Shown: positions 46,912 to 58,356 of the stretch, piece by piece
Layout of the letters: the number at the start of each line of letters is the position of its first letter
How positions within the stretch are numbered: position 1 is the first letter of the stretch
DNA from: Pochonia chlamydosporia 170
Lineage: Eukaryota; Ascomycota; Sordariomycetes; Hypocreales; Clavicipitaceae
Assembly: GCF_001653235.2 (NCBI RefSeq)
Contig: NC_035792.1
Location: forward strand, 1,736,001-1,800,000
Length of the DNA: 64,000 nt
Reading direction: 5' to 3'
The notes under the pieces: generated by a model
The model's database searches: none
Told to the model about the DNA's origin: nothing
Seen by the model: the letters and a program-made list of their open reading frames with translations, nothing else
Program-made: the position numbers and the translations under genes

Positions 46912-49834
46912 ACTGAATGCTTGTGTGTACTCTCCATTGACGAAATGCTTAAGACTCAATGGTGGAATGTGTGGGATAATCTCGAAAATAAATATCATCA
47001 AGCATGTATGAAGAGTCGTCGTAAGACAACTCGGCGCTTACACTGCCAAAACTCTGACGCCGGCTATGCGAGATGTATGTAGCAAAGTTGCCGTTCAACC
47101 GAGCAGTGGTTTCCCTTTCGGATCACAAGTTGATAATGAGCCTCAACGACATACGGCAGTGCAAGAGCTTAAGTTGAGCGTGTTCACCCTTGGGGCCGGC
47201 AATGACGGCCCGCTGGGACCCCGGGATTCGTAACCACTCTCTTCTTTTGAGACGCCACCTTGTATTTGGCTATGGGATGCGGGAGAATAGCGAACCGAGG
47301 TATTGTAGAAGCTATCGAAAAGGACGGCTAAGTCGGAGCAATTGGTGGCGAGATCAGTCGTACGTGTAATCCTGGTGGCGTTTAGAATGCTCGTTTTGGG
47401 AGCAACTCGATATTCCACAGCAAGTCTAAACACGGCCAAAACAAAAAAAAAATGTAGGCTGAAGAAGTGGATGAAGAGATGGTTAAGAAAACAAATATGG
47501 CAAGTCAGAATACTCTACGTATTGACACACGGAAACTACCAGGAATTAAAGATCAAATAGCGTTTCAAGCACAGGTTGCCAGACACAACGGATACTAAGG
47601 TCCTCCACTGGCTGTAATACAATAAGTGGCCCTTCACAGGCCGCATAGCCAACCGCAAACTTGACCAACACAGGTGCCATACTTGGCATTCGTCAGATGA
47701 AATTTCGCACCATGTTGGTAGGACGAAAATTGTCCAGACCAATAGAGGGGTTACGGCAGGGCCAAAGCCGCCTTGGCTATTGGGGAACTCTGCCAAGCAG
47801 CAGTATGAGAGGTTGCAGTTGGGACTTGGGGTAAGGACTAGGTAAGGAGTGTGGAACCCCTGGGTTCTGAGACGCGCGGCCTAAAACGTTGCAACCAAAA
47901 GAAGGTGAAGATGGAACGAACGGAGGTGAGCAGAGTCGCATGGTTGAGCCGGCAAAATCATCTAGCTCCAAGAAATGAAAAATATTTCGTGAGAGTCATG
48001 ACTGCCGTTCCGTGGCAGCGACCACCATGTCTCCGGCGGGTTTGGTTTGGTTCCGAGAACTGTCCAGCCAACATCAGAGAGGAGAACTCATGCCTGCCAC
48101 ACGGATTGTGGAGTATGTCATGTCGTGCAATCCGTCAACCACGGCCTGTCAGAACAGTCAGTGTCTGGCGGCTAATCGGCTGCTCGGAAGGAAGAGGAGG
48201 CGCTTGCCAAGAATAGCTACAAACAACTCCGTACCTCCACTGATAATCGGATTCATCCCAGGCTTGAGAGGTGTGTGTCCATCTCCCAGAGGACTGTAGC
48301 GGTCAGAAGCGTGACAAGCAACGAAAGGCTTGGTGCGATTCACGTTTCACAATCGCCAGTGAAGCAAAACCGCCCACACTCAGGGTTCAGCTGAGTCACC
48401 ACCATGTGATGTCATTGCCAATGTTTCCAGTTTCGTCACCTCGGCACCTCCACAGGGCAACCCGTCATGCGCACGATGAATCCAGCTGCACGGCGGGCGG
48501 AAGACAGCGTATTCTCGGGCTCAACAAGGGTCGAAGATGAAAGGACAAAGTGTCAAGTCGAATCTGTCCCGATCGGCGTTTTGCATGAATCTAAATGAAT
48601 GCCATGATGGGCAGGGACCGTGGGTGGCTCCTTCCTCGAGCAGATTGGACGCATGTATGCACGCCACGCGGCAGATCAACATCGCTGGCTTGCAAAAGCT
48701 TCTTCTTGAAGAGACGAGAATAGGTGTTCGAGACGAGGTGAAGCACAACATATCAACCTTAAAAAAAATCATCATGATACATCACATTAATTCTACGTAA
48801 GTGATATTTATCGCCCGTGTTGACGAACATGGTTCATCCGACAACAAGTTAATCCGTGACAACCTCACGGCTAATCCATATGGACAGTTCTTCCACACAA
48901 AATAAGTATTCTTCATGCCTCTCCGCAACATTCAGCCTAATCGGCCTCTAGTCCCTCTATATCAAGATAAATATTCTGAATCAGGAAGCCACTACTAAGG
49001 CATAGTCCCAGAACGAGTATCGCCGTTGGTGCTAACACCGATTCACCCCCCCTGTTCCCTCTGACACGTCGCGTCGGTATCAGGGGTTGATCTAAATTAG
49101 ATTTGCGGTCTAACGGATTTCGTCTCAACACTTTGACACACGAGATTCTCAAGCAGGGTATCTAAGCTCACGTGCGTACGGAGGAGTTTGTGTATGTTTC
49201 TCATGTTATCCGCGATACGCGTGTACGGCCAGATTTACAATGTGAGTTGTGGTAACTTTTTCTGAATTTCAGCATTGCGCGACCTCTCGATCTTCCGCGT
49301 GTATCGGAACTTGAACCGACTGAAGAATTTAATTTAAGCTCATGGTTGGCATTTCTGCAACGTTGGTTCGTTACGACGTCCCCATTGTTCAGCAGGTTCG
49401 AGCGGCACGTATATCATCGTAATGTGAAATGGTCCCAGCTGTATTTCAAGCATTTGGACCAAATGAGCACAATTTCAGATCAATGTAGCCACCGACACTA
49501 GAAATGTGCAAACGTTCCAAATTCAACTTTCTGGGCTTGCCCTAGGCTCCCGGACTCTATGGCTAAACACATCCGAAGAGCTTCTCGCTGAGGGCATACG
49601 TTCACGTCAAACTGCACAAATACTGCATACCATGCGAGTTGGTGATGTTTCGAAACAGCAAAGCGACCTCTTCTTCATATCATGCACATACATACTACAA
49701 ATACCAACTACCTAGGTACCAACTACAACAACAAACACATGCACACGCATCACCAAACTACACATCTCAACACCACTCACCATGCCACGTCCCCCAACAA
49801 ACCAAACACCATTCCAGGAAGAACACTAAAATAA
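46912..49834. other. Gene-poor interval upstream of the aspartic protease (2.9 kb)
   Basis: No supportable gene. It contains an A-rich tract (about 47441-47452), and its right end (about 49690-49834) becomes C/A-rich like a fungal 5' leader, with an ATG in the favourable context CACCATGCC at 49781 that opens only a 15-codon frame. Confidence 0.45.
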
Positions 49835-50086
49835 ATGCCGACACAATCTCAGCATATCTCTCTCAGTCCCATCCCATACGACCAATACGTCGCCCCAAAT
49901 CTGTCTGCCTACATAACTATTCAGCCGCCAAGCCCGCCTCATCACCTCATTGGTGGACACCACCACGAACCCGGAATACGTCTGCCTGAACTGTCACCGT
50001 CACCCCAAACATTACAACCAGAGGAGACCTGTCATGCAGCTAAAGTAATAAAATGCCCGGAACATGACGTAGAAATCCGAGATTAA
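49835..50086 (+). CDS. Tentative small His/Pro-rich protein (83 aa)
   Basis: An ATG-started frame of 83 codons with no recognised domain. It is rich in Pro, His, Ser and Ile (stretches such as PPSPPHHLIGGHHHEPG) and ends KCPEHDVEIRD. In favour: a C/A-rich leader just upstream and an ATG. Against: short length, no family, and a 15-codon frame starting at 49781 in a better initiation context, which would act as an upstream ORF. The two could also be exons of a spliced gene. It lies 148 bp before the V-ATPase subunit gene on the same strand. Confidence 0.3.
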   Translation: MPTQSQHISLSPIPYDQYVAPNLSAYITIQPPSPPHHLIGGHHHEPGIRLPELSPSPQTLQPEETCHAAKVIKCPEHDVEIRD

Positions 50087-50234
50087 AGCACCCTTAGGCA
50101 GCCATTTCCTGTACATCCAAAACCTCCATCTCACCCTTCTTCCTCACTATCCTGTTCTCCTTATCTGATCTATAGCATTCGGCATCTGATCCATAGCAAA
50201 CCATCTCCATCGAAACACCAACAAAACCGGCAAA

Positions 50235-50961
50235 ATGATCGAACAAGAAATCTTCGCCTCCATAGAGCGATGGTACGACATCCCATCTCCCCCAAAAACC
50301 ATCACTAACATCCTTCTAGCCCCATGTACTCCGTCAGTATTATCCGCCACAATCCCATCCCCAACTAACATCCTCAGTCCTTCTTCGCAGCAATGGGCAT
50401 CGCATTCGCCATCATATTCACCACATTCGGCGCCGCCTACGGAACCGCAAAGTCCTCTATCGCCATTTTCTCATGCGGCGTCCTCCGACCGGATCGACTA
50501 ATGCAGAACACGTACGTTACGTCTTACATATAAAGTGCAGTGCTAATAAACGCAGTCTATGTTCAATCATGGCCCAGATCCTATCTATCTACGGGCTCGT
50601 CGCTGCAGTCATCATGTCTAATACGGTCAAGGAGAAAATGCCGGCGCACACGGGGTTTCTGCAGCTCGGTGCTGGGATGGCGGTTGGGTTGTGCGGGTTG
50701 GCTGCCGGGTTTGCGATTGGTATTATTGGAGATGCTGGTGGTATGTTGTGCCTTTCCGAAATTGAAGAGATTGTTGTGGAATCTTCGATATTGGGTTTTT
50801 GACTAACGGTAACAGTGCGAGCGAGCACCCAACAACCCCGTCTATATGTAGGAATGGTTCTCATCCTCATCTTCGCTGAAGTCCTCGGCCTGTACGGCGT
50901 AATCGTCTCGATTCTGATGATCACAAAGTCCAACGAAGACGTCACCGTGTGCAAATACTAA
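50235..50961 (+). CDS. V-ATPase c-ring proteolipid subunit (divergent c-type paralogue)
   Basis: Membrane subunit of the proton-translocating ring of the vacuolar H+-ATPase. Five exons: 50235-50272, 50320-50332 (13 nt), 50378-50511, 50556-50740, 50816-50961; 171 aa against about 160 for the usual subunit. The micro-exon supplies most of CPMYSSFF, matching the CPVYAPFF start of canonical c subunits, and both flanking introns have CTAAC branch points. Four transmembrane helices are visible; helix 4 keeps the essential proton-binding Glu in [13 protein letters not shown], and [20 protein letters not shown] is the conserved loop. Helices 1 and 2 are unusually divergent ([36 protein letters not shown]). 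The loop matches subunit c better than c'. It is probably an extra, faster-evolving copy, though it could be the only one. Tail-to-tail with VPS18. Confidence 0.85.
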
Positions 50962-51072
50962 GTCGACGGTGGGAAGAAGGAGCATGGGAAGATATCTGAC
51001 AAGAGTATAGCTGTCAGACACGGCATAATACATCGGGTATACGCTAATCTGCAAATATAATACAAATCTCCT

Positions 51073-54000
51073 TCAAACGGCCCATTCCTCAGGTTTATCA
51101 TCCGTAGTTATAAACGGCTCGTCTATTCTCTTGATTGCAAAGTCGCTGCATAGAATACTGTCCAAAGTTAGCACCACATCAGTCACAACACACTCGTTAA
51201 ACGTACCATGCCGAAGCTACCAACGCATCCAGCTCAGCAACCACCGCTTCCCTCTGCGCTCCGCTCACCATCCCTTTGTGAATCTGTGTCTGGAGCTGTC
51301 GGATTTTCATCGAGTTTCCGTACCCAGAGTACTCGAGGACCTTTTTGCCCATGCAATCCGAGTGAAAGGAGTGCTGGCATGGGAACACGAAAAACTGCCT
51401 GCTGAGCAAGGGCAGGCCGCAAACGTAGCACTTCTCTCCGGGCTCGACAATGGCGTATCGGTGGTCTAATGCTGCAATGTCCATTTTGATATTACTTGCC
51501 GTTTGTGATGATTCGTCCATTTCCTTCTTCAAATTGTCAATGTTTCGAGAGTAGTCTTCCAACGCTTGGCAAATTTCCTCTTTGAAATCGTCAATCACGA
51601 CAAAGTCGGGAAAGAAGGGTATCAAGTCTTCAATCTTGAGAAGATCGCATCTCTTCAGAAACTCAATGGCTGCTTTGATGCCGTCCGATTTCGCAATAAC
51701 TTTGCGCGCCACCGCCAACCACAGCCTCTTTCGAAGTTGTGGATTGGACATTGGTCTGTCTGCAATGACTGCCGCAAGTTCAACCTCATTGTGCGACAAT
51801 GCTAGGTCAACAGCTTGGAGGTACTGGCCCATGCTCGTATAGATGTGGACGCAAGAGAGCGTTCGGTGATGCTGAATGCATAGTCGTAGCGCAAAATCTG
51901 GATCATATCGTGGCTCATCTCCCTGGGCTTGTAGATAAGACAGCAGCCCTGATTCGTCTTTCGACGCGTGCGAAGCGTAGATCGAAACCAGCGTGTTGTG
52001 AATCGCCGCATCCTTGGAATTCAGTTGAAAAATGACATAGTTGAGATACCGAACTGCCTGATTCTGAGAGTTCGGGTCTCCTGAAAAATTGCGATTGTAC
52101 TCGAGCAGTGCTGGGATAAGATTGCGAGGCGTCAACTCGGATTGTCTCATCAAGATCTCAACCATTTCTTGCGGAACATGCGTCATGAGAACGCTGCTGT
52201 ATCGGTAAAACACCTCGACGTCGGTCTGCCTCTTCAGCACATCCAGGACCTCTGCCCAGCGCTCTCTCTGCACCCAGTACGACAAGACGTAGTTGTAGTC
52301 GCCAATCACATTGGCATAGTATAGAAGCTCTCCTTCTCTTCCATGGCTGCTAATAATGTCATAGACTGTTTTTCGATCAAGGTCGGACTTGTACCTGTTG
52401 ACAAAGTCGCGATATTCCTTCCTGACCGACTCGAGCATCATTTTCGACTCTGCTGGATTCAACGTTTCTGACAGCTCGGCTTGCGTAATGATGGTGTCGT
52501 CAAGCGAGTTGAGCTTTGCCATGAAAACCTCCACTAGCCAACTAGCCACAATCATTCTTTGCATAGTCGCTGATTGCTTCGTATTGGCCAGCTTCGTCAG
52601 CAAAAACTGTCTCAAGGCATCCGGTTGATTATTGTCGATAATGCTAAGCGCAATATCCTCAAAAGGTTTGTTGCTTCGCCCATATAAAACAGCCGCCTCA
52701 GTCCAATGACCTTTTTTCGCCAGATAGTCTCCGTAGGCCGCTGCCACAGTCTCCTTCTGAGTTTGAGTGCGGGCATACTGTAAAGCCGAATCAAATTGCC
52801 TATTCTTCATCATTATTTGCCAGATATGTCTCTCTTCGTCCCGTGCCACAATTTCATAAATCTCATCCGACGTAATAAGCCAAAAAGTCCGCTCTTGCAT
52901 ATCCATTGTAAACGCAATAGCCTTCTGACCGGTTGCAAGGACGTCATGTTCAGACACCATATTGCCGGTAAGACGATTAGTCGCAATCACACGGTTCCCT
53001 ACAAGACTGAGCATATGCCACTCAGTGAGAAGTAGTGAGTCAACTGTCTCTGTAGTCGGCTTTACACGGCCCGTAGATTCCGGCGCAATGATTTGCGCTT
53101 TCGACAGCGTCTTGGAATCTGCAAATATTTTCGAGCCAAGACTGCTATCTCTGGGGTTGTTCAGCAGCTTGCCATGGAAGACGCCCTGCGCGGATAACCA
53201 CGCATAGGCTCTGTCTGGTATATCCTCCCCACGTCCCGGCTTTTCGCAGTCTGGCGAAACTACCACGGCAGAATGACCAGGCGATGAGCTTCTGGAAATC
53301 TCATGAATCACAGGTTGTTCGGATTCGAATAATCTCGTATAAACCGAGCCACTGCCATCGTGACTTCGTCCAATCTTGCCCACCAAATGAAACAGCCTAC
53401 TCTGTGTGCCAATGATGACTCTCCGACTATCAGGACTGCCATTCAAATCATCAACCCACAGCCCCGTAATAGGGCCATCAGGCAGCTTATGCAGGTTCTT
53501 TAAATGCTTGACCTCTCGTTTGTAAAACTCATTGGCTGTTTCAATAAACGCTTCGTAGATATTGCCGTCAGAGGCACCAAGAATGATTTCTCGCGTCGAC
53601 GCAGTGGGATGAGACGGGTTCCACGCTACGCTCTCGATTGTAACGCCGCGAAGCTGGCTCAGCGGTCGAGGCTGTCTAGATTGAGTGTGAAGATAGTAGT
53701 TTTCGCCGAGGGCAGTGCAAACCAGCAAATGGGAGGCAGTGGGGTCGAGGAACATGCGTCGAATAACGCCAATCTCGGATGCTCGTTTCGGGAGATCGAT
53801 ATCTACAGGTTATTAGCTTGGGTTTCGCGCTGGAAGCAGAGCTGAGCTGAACAGCACGAGAGCTTGTGGAGATGACGTACCATCAATGTCCTCGGGCCGC
53901 TTCAGGTCGATTCGCAGGATGCGTCCGTTCGACAAAGCCAGAATCATGACATTGTTCGCTATTTGCGCGGCCACAAACTCTGCCGTCACGGAGAATGCCA

Positions 54001-54100
54001 TCTGCGCGCGTTCCACGTTGAAGATGGGCAGCTCGTCCACGCCTGAGCCATCTCCAGCGGGTGCCGCGGCCACAAAGCCATCGCTGGGATCGAAAGACAT
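51073..54100 (-). CDS. vps18: Vps18/Pep3, core subunit of HOPS/CORVET tethering complexes
   Basis: Peripheral vacuole/endosome membrane protein required for tethering before fusion. Exons on the minus strand: 54100-53881, 53802-51207, 51157-51073; 966 aa, typical length. The start begins MSFDPSDGFV. The N-terminal half is a beta-propeller (Pep3/Vps18 domain, with ILALSNGRILRIDL and LLVCTALGENYYLH), followed by a long alpha-solenoid with the clathrin-heavy-chain-like repeat. The C-terminus is a RING-H2 domain: CYVCGLPL at about 865, FPCQHSFHSDCM, and the final pair CILC at about 939-942. That pair is encoded across the last 49 nt intron: without splicing the protein would end ASAWYV and lose the last zinc ligands. 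The ending IDEPFITTDDKPEEWAV fits the family. It shares the vacuolar theme with its convergent neighbour. Confidence 0.95.
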
Positions 54101-54668
54101 GGCCGCGGTTTACAGCTGCATAACCGGATCGAGAGGTTCGTCTTGGTCGCGCGAGAGAGCAAAGAGTAGGCGGCAAGGTTGCCGCGAGTGAGTTGGGGTG
54201 GATGACGCAGGGTGAGTGAAGCTCCCAGGACCTCGGAGCTGAGGTTGTGGTTGGAGAGGACGGACGGACATGGAAGCTCCCCACTCCAACCTCAACCCAC
54301 CTTGACATTCAATGTTGGCAGGTAGTCAGTTTGGCGGGAGCCTTGTGAGAGCTGCATCGCTTACATCACCGTTATGGCAAGCTGTGATCTACGCACAGCA
54401 TGACACAACAACCAAGCCGACACTGCAAATTTGGCATTTTAGATGCATTTAATTTACAGGATATGTATCTACTGAATTACACAGCCCATCCCATGTACCA
54501 AGATACAACGCCTTCCCAGGGGTTCCTGTCCTGGTGGTAGAAATCCATGCCAACCCATTTTTGAGTAGCTCAGAACGCCATTGTCAAACAAATCTACGCT
54601 GCCTGACCTGTGCAGTGAATCCGATTCAGGCAGCCATATGCACTATCCCTCCCATTCTACAGAAGGGC
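54101..54668. promoter_or_regulatory. VPS18 upstream region
   Basis: 568 bp between the VPS18 start and the 3' end of the next gene in the same orientation. It should hold the VPS18 promoter and the methyltransferase 3' UTR. No specific site was recognised. Confidence 0.45.
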
Positions 54669-56141
54669 TCATATGTCGTCAAGATCTGTTGAAGGAGCAC
54701 TGCTACCTCCTTGTACCGTACTCGCATTGGACGAGTCCCTCGACACAGGCGAGTCTTCCCCAGATGGCTTTCTCGCAACTACTGTGCGCATCTTGAGGAC
54801 CATATTCCGGGATGAATCTGAGTCTTGGGCGCGCTGAGCAATCTCCCGAGCTGTCTCACGGCACCCGCTCTTGACAACCTCGGGATCCCAGCCCATCTGC
54901 TCCACGAGTGTGCGCAGATAGTAAGCTTCCATTCCATCCAGCCAACACATGAGCCAGAGCTTACCCATCGGGTCTTCCTTTATGTCCATTTTAAGAACCT
55001 GCTCAGAGACTTGGACATCCACAAACCCCGCCTCGTAGAAATATTGCGGCTCGAGGTGGAACATGCCACGTTTTCGGCCAGACTTTTCAGCTCCGGCAAA
55101 GAGGTCGGCCATCATCTCAAAAACAGGCGAGTCGTCAGAGAAGTTGGAAAAGAACTGTACGCATCCTTCTTTGCCATCGTAGTCTGCAATCTGTATCCAG
55201 CCACCGGGCTTCAGCGCGTCAAAGGCATCCTCATAGATACTCCGCCAGTCTCGAAATGCCCCCTCCATGCAGCGCAGATGTATCAGGTCATAGTAGTCAG
55301 ATGGTCGGTCCCACTCCTCCGCATCTTCGATTTCGTAGAATACATTCATAGGAACGCCCTGGGTCTCCTGGATTGCAGATATGTCTGTTCCTACCACTTC
55401 ACAACCGGGGAACAATTCAGCAAATCGGATGGCCCACTCTCCTGTTCCCGTTCCCACGTCCAAGACGTGCGTGGGGTTACTCAAGGGAGCAACTGTGAGT
55501 TCACCATCAAAAGCATGCATGAGTACCTGGTGTTGAATAGTCAAGCGCAGCTGCTCAACATCGTCGTTGGGCATATAATACTCTTTGCAATAGCGACGAC
55601 CACCAATATCGCGGTAGTCAAGTTCTCGTGCCCATAAAGACCGCGTAGATGCGGCTCTAAAATGGGAGGGTGGTCAGCTGCAGTACGTAAATAATCCAAC
55701 TTGACGATCCCAAGCAAGAACTGAAGACATTGAAGTCGGGGGAAAATTGACTTACCTGTCAGAGTACGGTCCTCTACACGTGCTGTGGAAGATGTACGCT
55801 GCCGTCGTGTGAGTACTTGCAGGCCGATGGTGGTTTCTTCCTGCATATATCGACATTGTCTCGCGTCCATGTTCCGAGACATCAGCGTCCACTGGTACAT
55901 CAGTGTCACTGTGGTCAGAGCCAACATCCTCTCCTTCATCCTTTGCATTGACGCTGGTCATAGTCGTTTGGGGCTCTTTACCCGCGGACCCGACACTCCC
56001 AGCAGCGTCGGTACTCGGTTGGCCATCATGGAGTATCTTAGCGTCAACATGATTGGTGATATTTGCCTTGGGAGTTTGAGGATGAGGGCTGGCCGGTTTG
56101 GCCAAGGATGACGGCCGTGACGAATGTCGTTGCCGGACCAT
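54669..56141 (-). CDS. LaeA-like SAM-dependent methyltransferase
   Basis: Class I methyltransferase of the large fungal LaeA-like family; whether this copy regulates secondary metabolism or acts on a small molecule cannot be told. Exons on the minus strand: 56141-55756 and 55656-54669, a 99 nt intron, 457 aa. The N-terminal 125 residues are disordered and polar (Asp/Glu/Ser/Thr/Pro-rich). The domain opens with GRRYCKEYYMPNDDVEQLRL, the family's GR.Y...Y.LPND.xE..RL signature. Motif I is VLDVGTGTGEWAIRFAE (about 193-209), then VVGTDIS, LIHLRCMEGAFRDW and ALKPGGWIQIADYD. The C-terminal tail is Ser-rich. Velvet-partner LaeA proper has the same layout, but fungi carry many paralogues. Confidence 0.9.
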
Positions 56142-58356
56142 TATCGGCTGGTTCCTGGCCGTCGGTAGATTGCCGAAATTTCAAACGTCCTCAGCTGTGC
56201 CAATCTGTACCAATGAGCATGGTACCGTCAAGGGCAGAGGCGGTGCGAGGTCTTGGAGATGCAGAGCTATGTCATATCAAAGGGTTGCAGGTAGTGAGGG
56301 ACATGGAGGGGTGAGTCGCATGCCAATCCGATGTTCAAGGTGGGCAAATGCAGGAACCGTTTGATCTTCAAGTTCCTGTGGCTGGGAAGCACAGGTTACT
56401 GCAAAAGATGCTGCAATGTTCATGTAAGGCGGGCAGATCGGGAGAAATGTCAATCTGATCAAATGTGACGGCGGCGGGTGAAGTGAAGAAGCATGCCGGA
56501 CCAGTCGCAGTCTAGCCGACTGACATCGATGGAGCAAACTGGGGAGATTCTTCGATTTAAAAGGTCGGCCCACGGGGTCGGTCGGTCGGTCCAGTCAGTC
56601 AAAGCTCCATGTCCAGAGGTTGGCCTTGCCAATGTTGGACTTGACTTGACCAGATTGATTTGATCAATGGGTTGGGTCAACTGGTCTGGAACTGGGGCGA
56701 TCGTCAGCGCCAAGTGCGGGAGGAGGAGCGGGCGTGGCCAGGGGCTTGCAGGGCTCCACAGGGGGCGAACAGTGATTGAGTGCTCAAAGTGCCAGGCTCA
56801 AATGGTCTAGTCAACCAGTTGACCTCAAGTGCTGGTACTTGACAGTACCGGTGACCAGTGCGCGGTTAGTGGGTTGAATGGCACCTGGGGCTCTAGGCCC
56901 GGTACCGCAGTACCAGACTTGAGTTGAATTGCACCAGCCAGTCGGGTCTCCAAGTCTGCCAGCACTAGAGGGCCGGATCAGACTACAGTCGACATGCAGG
57001 CGGCCATCAAATGACATGGATTCCGGCCCGTGCTGCGGCCGTCTCCTGCACAATCGTCGACGCGAGTGTGTTGGGGGCCGTCAATCGGTCCAGATGCACT
57101 CAATCTTCAATCTTCAATTGCACCTTGACCTCCAGCCCATGAATCTGGAGTCAATGGCTGCAACTAGCATCAATTGATCGCGCAAGTACATTTAATGTCT
57201 GAGAATTCAAGTCGCCAAGTCGAGGTACCATTCACACTTGTCAGCAGCTGGACTCAACTGGGCTATATATAATCCACCACATCATTCAGAAGTCAAGTCC
57301 AAAACATCTAGTGCGGCCGTCGCCTCCAACAACTTGAATCACTCGGAGGCCCCGACCTCGCTCTCCAACATTGAACACATCATTGATACGCACCAGACCG
57401 GACGAGACCGTCCATTTATTCAAATATCCCCCAACTGGATGGTCACATTCATATTCCGGCTGAAGCCACCATTCATCCACACTTTGTTCCTCCCACCCTT
57501 GACGATTAAACTCCAAAATGCAAGGCACCCTCAATGTAACTGGATGCCTCCACAGCGACTAAAACAATTGCATCCTTGACAAGGCAAATCCTCACCAACC
57601 TACGGAGCACAGACAGACAAACCCAGCCACATCAACTCAGGTCTGCTTTCACACATTTACATCGTGCAACCATATTTCCATCTCCAGATTAGCCTCTGTC
57701 AAACACGCCGCCGCATGAAGCGCCCTAGCGCCATAAGGCTGGTCACCATGTCTCACTCGCCGTCGCTTACATTGCGTTTCTGAATATAGAACTCAGTTCT
57801 ATTGGTCTTGTTACGACCTGCAACGTCCCTTGTATTTGATCCTTGTATGAATTGTCCTTGGTGGGATCGGCTTCATGACCTACATGGCGTGGATATCCTT
57901 GTTCATTGGTTCGGCTTTGACAACTGCGAGACGGAACATGCCTTTGATGCCTTGCCAAGACTGGTATTGCGTTGCAGCGTAATTCCCCTTTCATTTACGG
58001 GCGTATTGTGTCCAGTGGTCTGTTGTGCATCAGGTGTCTCAATTGGTGACGAGTGTTTCAGGCTGATAACATAGCTGAAGCTCAAGATGGAATCAATTTA
58101 TCCCAAGACCAACGCTTTTGTCACGTGGTGGGACAAACTGCTTAGGTGTGTGCAATGCGACCACTTGCAAAATAGCTGGATTGTTTCTATCGTATTCTCG
58201 CATCGCTATGATATTCTATATCCAAAGTGTTCTTCGGTTTGACACTGACATGATACCATACCTTGTATCATTTCTTGGTCTTGGTAACATTTGTCCACAC
58301 GGCCAAATGCTCATCCTTCTCCCATTAGATTTGGCACTGACACAAATGCCCAAGCT
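56142..58356. other. Interval upstream of the methyltransferase (2.2 kb)
   Basis: No gene recognised. Between 56570 and 56950 the sequence is rich in GTCAA/TTGAC words, with a 10 bp inverted repeat (56675-56684 and 56815-56824) and a compact GTCAAC-CA-GTTGAC palindrome (56810-56823). A short GGTC tandem lies near 56577-56590. It probably includes the methyltransferase promoter. Confidence 0.5.
56675..56824. repeat. 10 bp inverted repeat GGTCAACTGG/CCAGTTGACC
   Basis: The arms at 56675-56684 and 56815-56824 are perfect reverse complements, 130 bp apart. The right arm is part of a local palindrome, GTCAAC-CA-GTTGAC. They lie 530-690 bp upstream of the methyltransferase start codon, so they could be regulator sites. 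Confidence 0.7.

Noticed and set aside
54825..55637. 270-codon plus-strand frame inside the methyltransferase gene
   Set aside because: It is the antisense shadow of the conserved SAM-binding exon.
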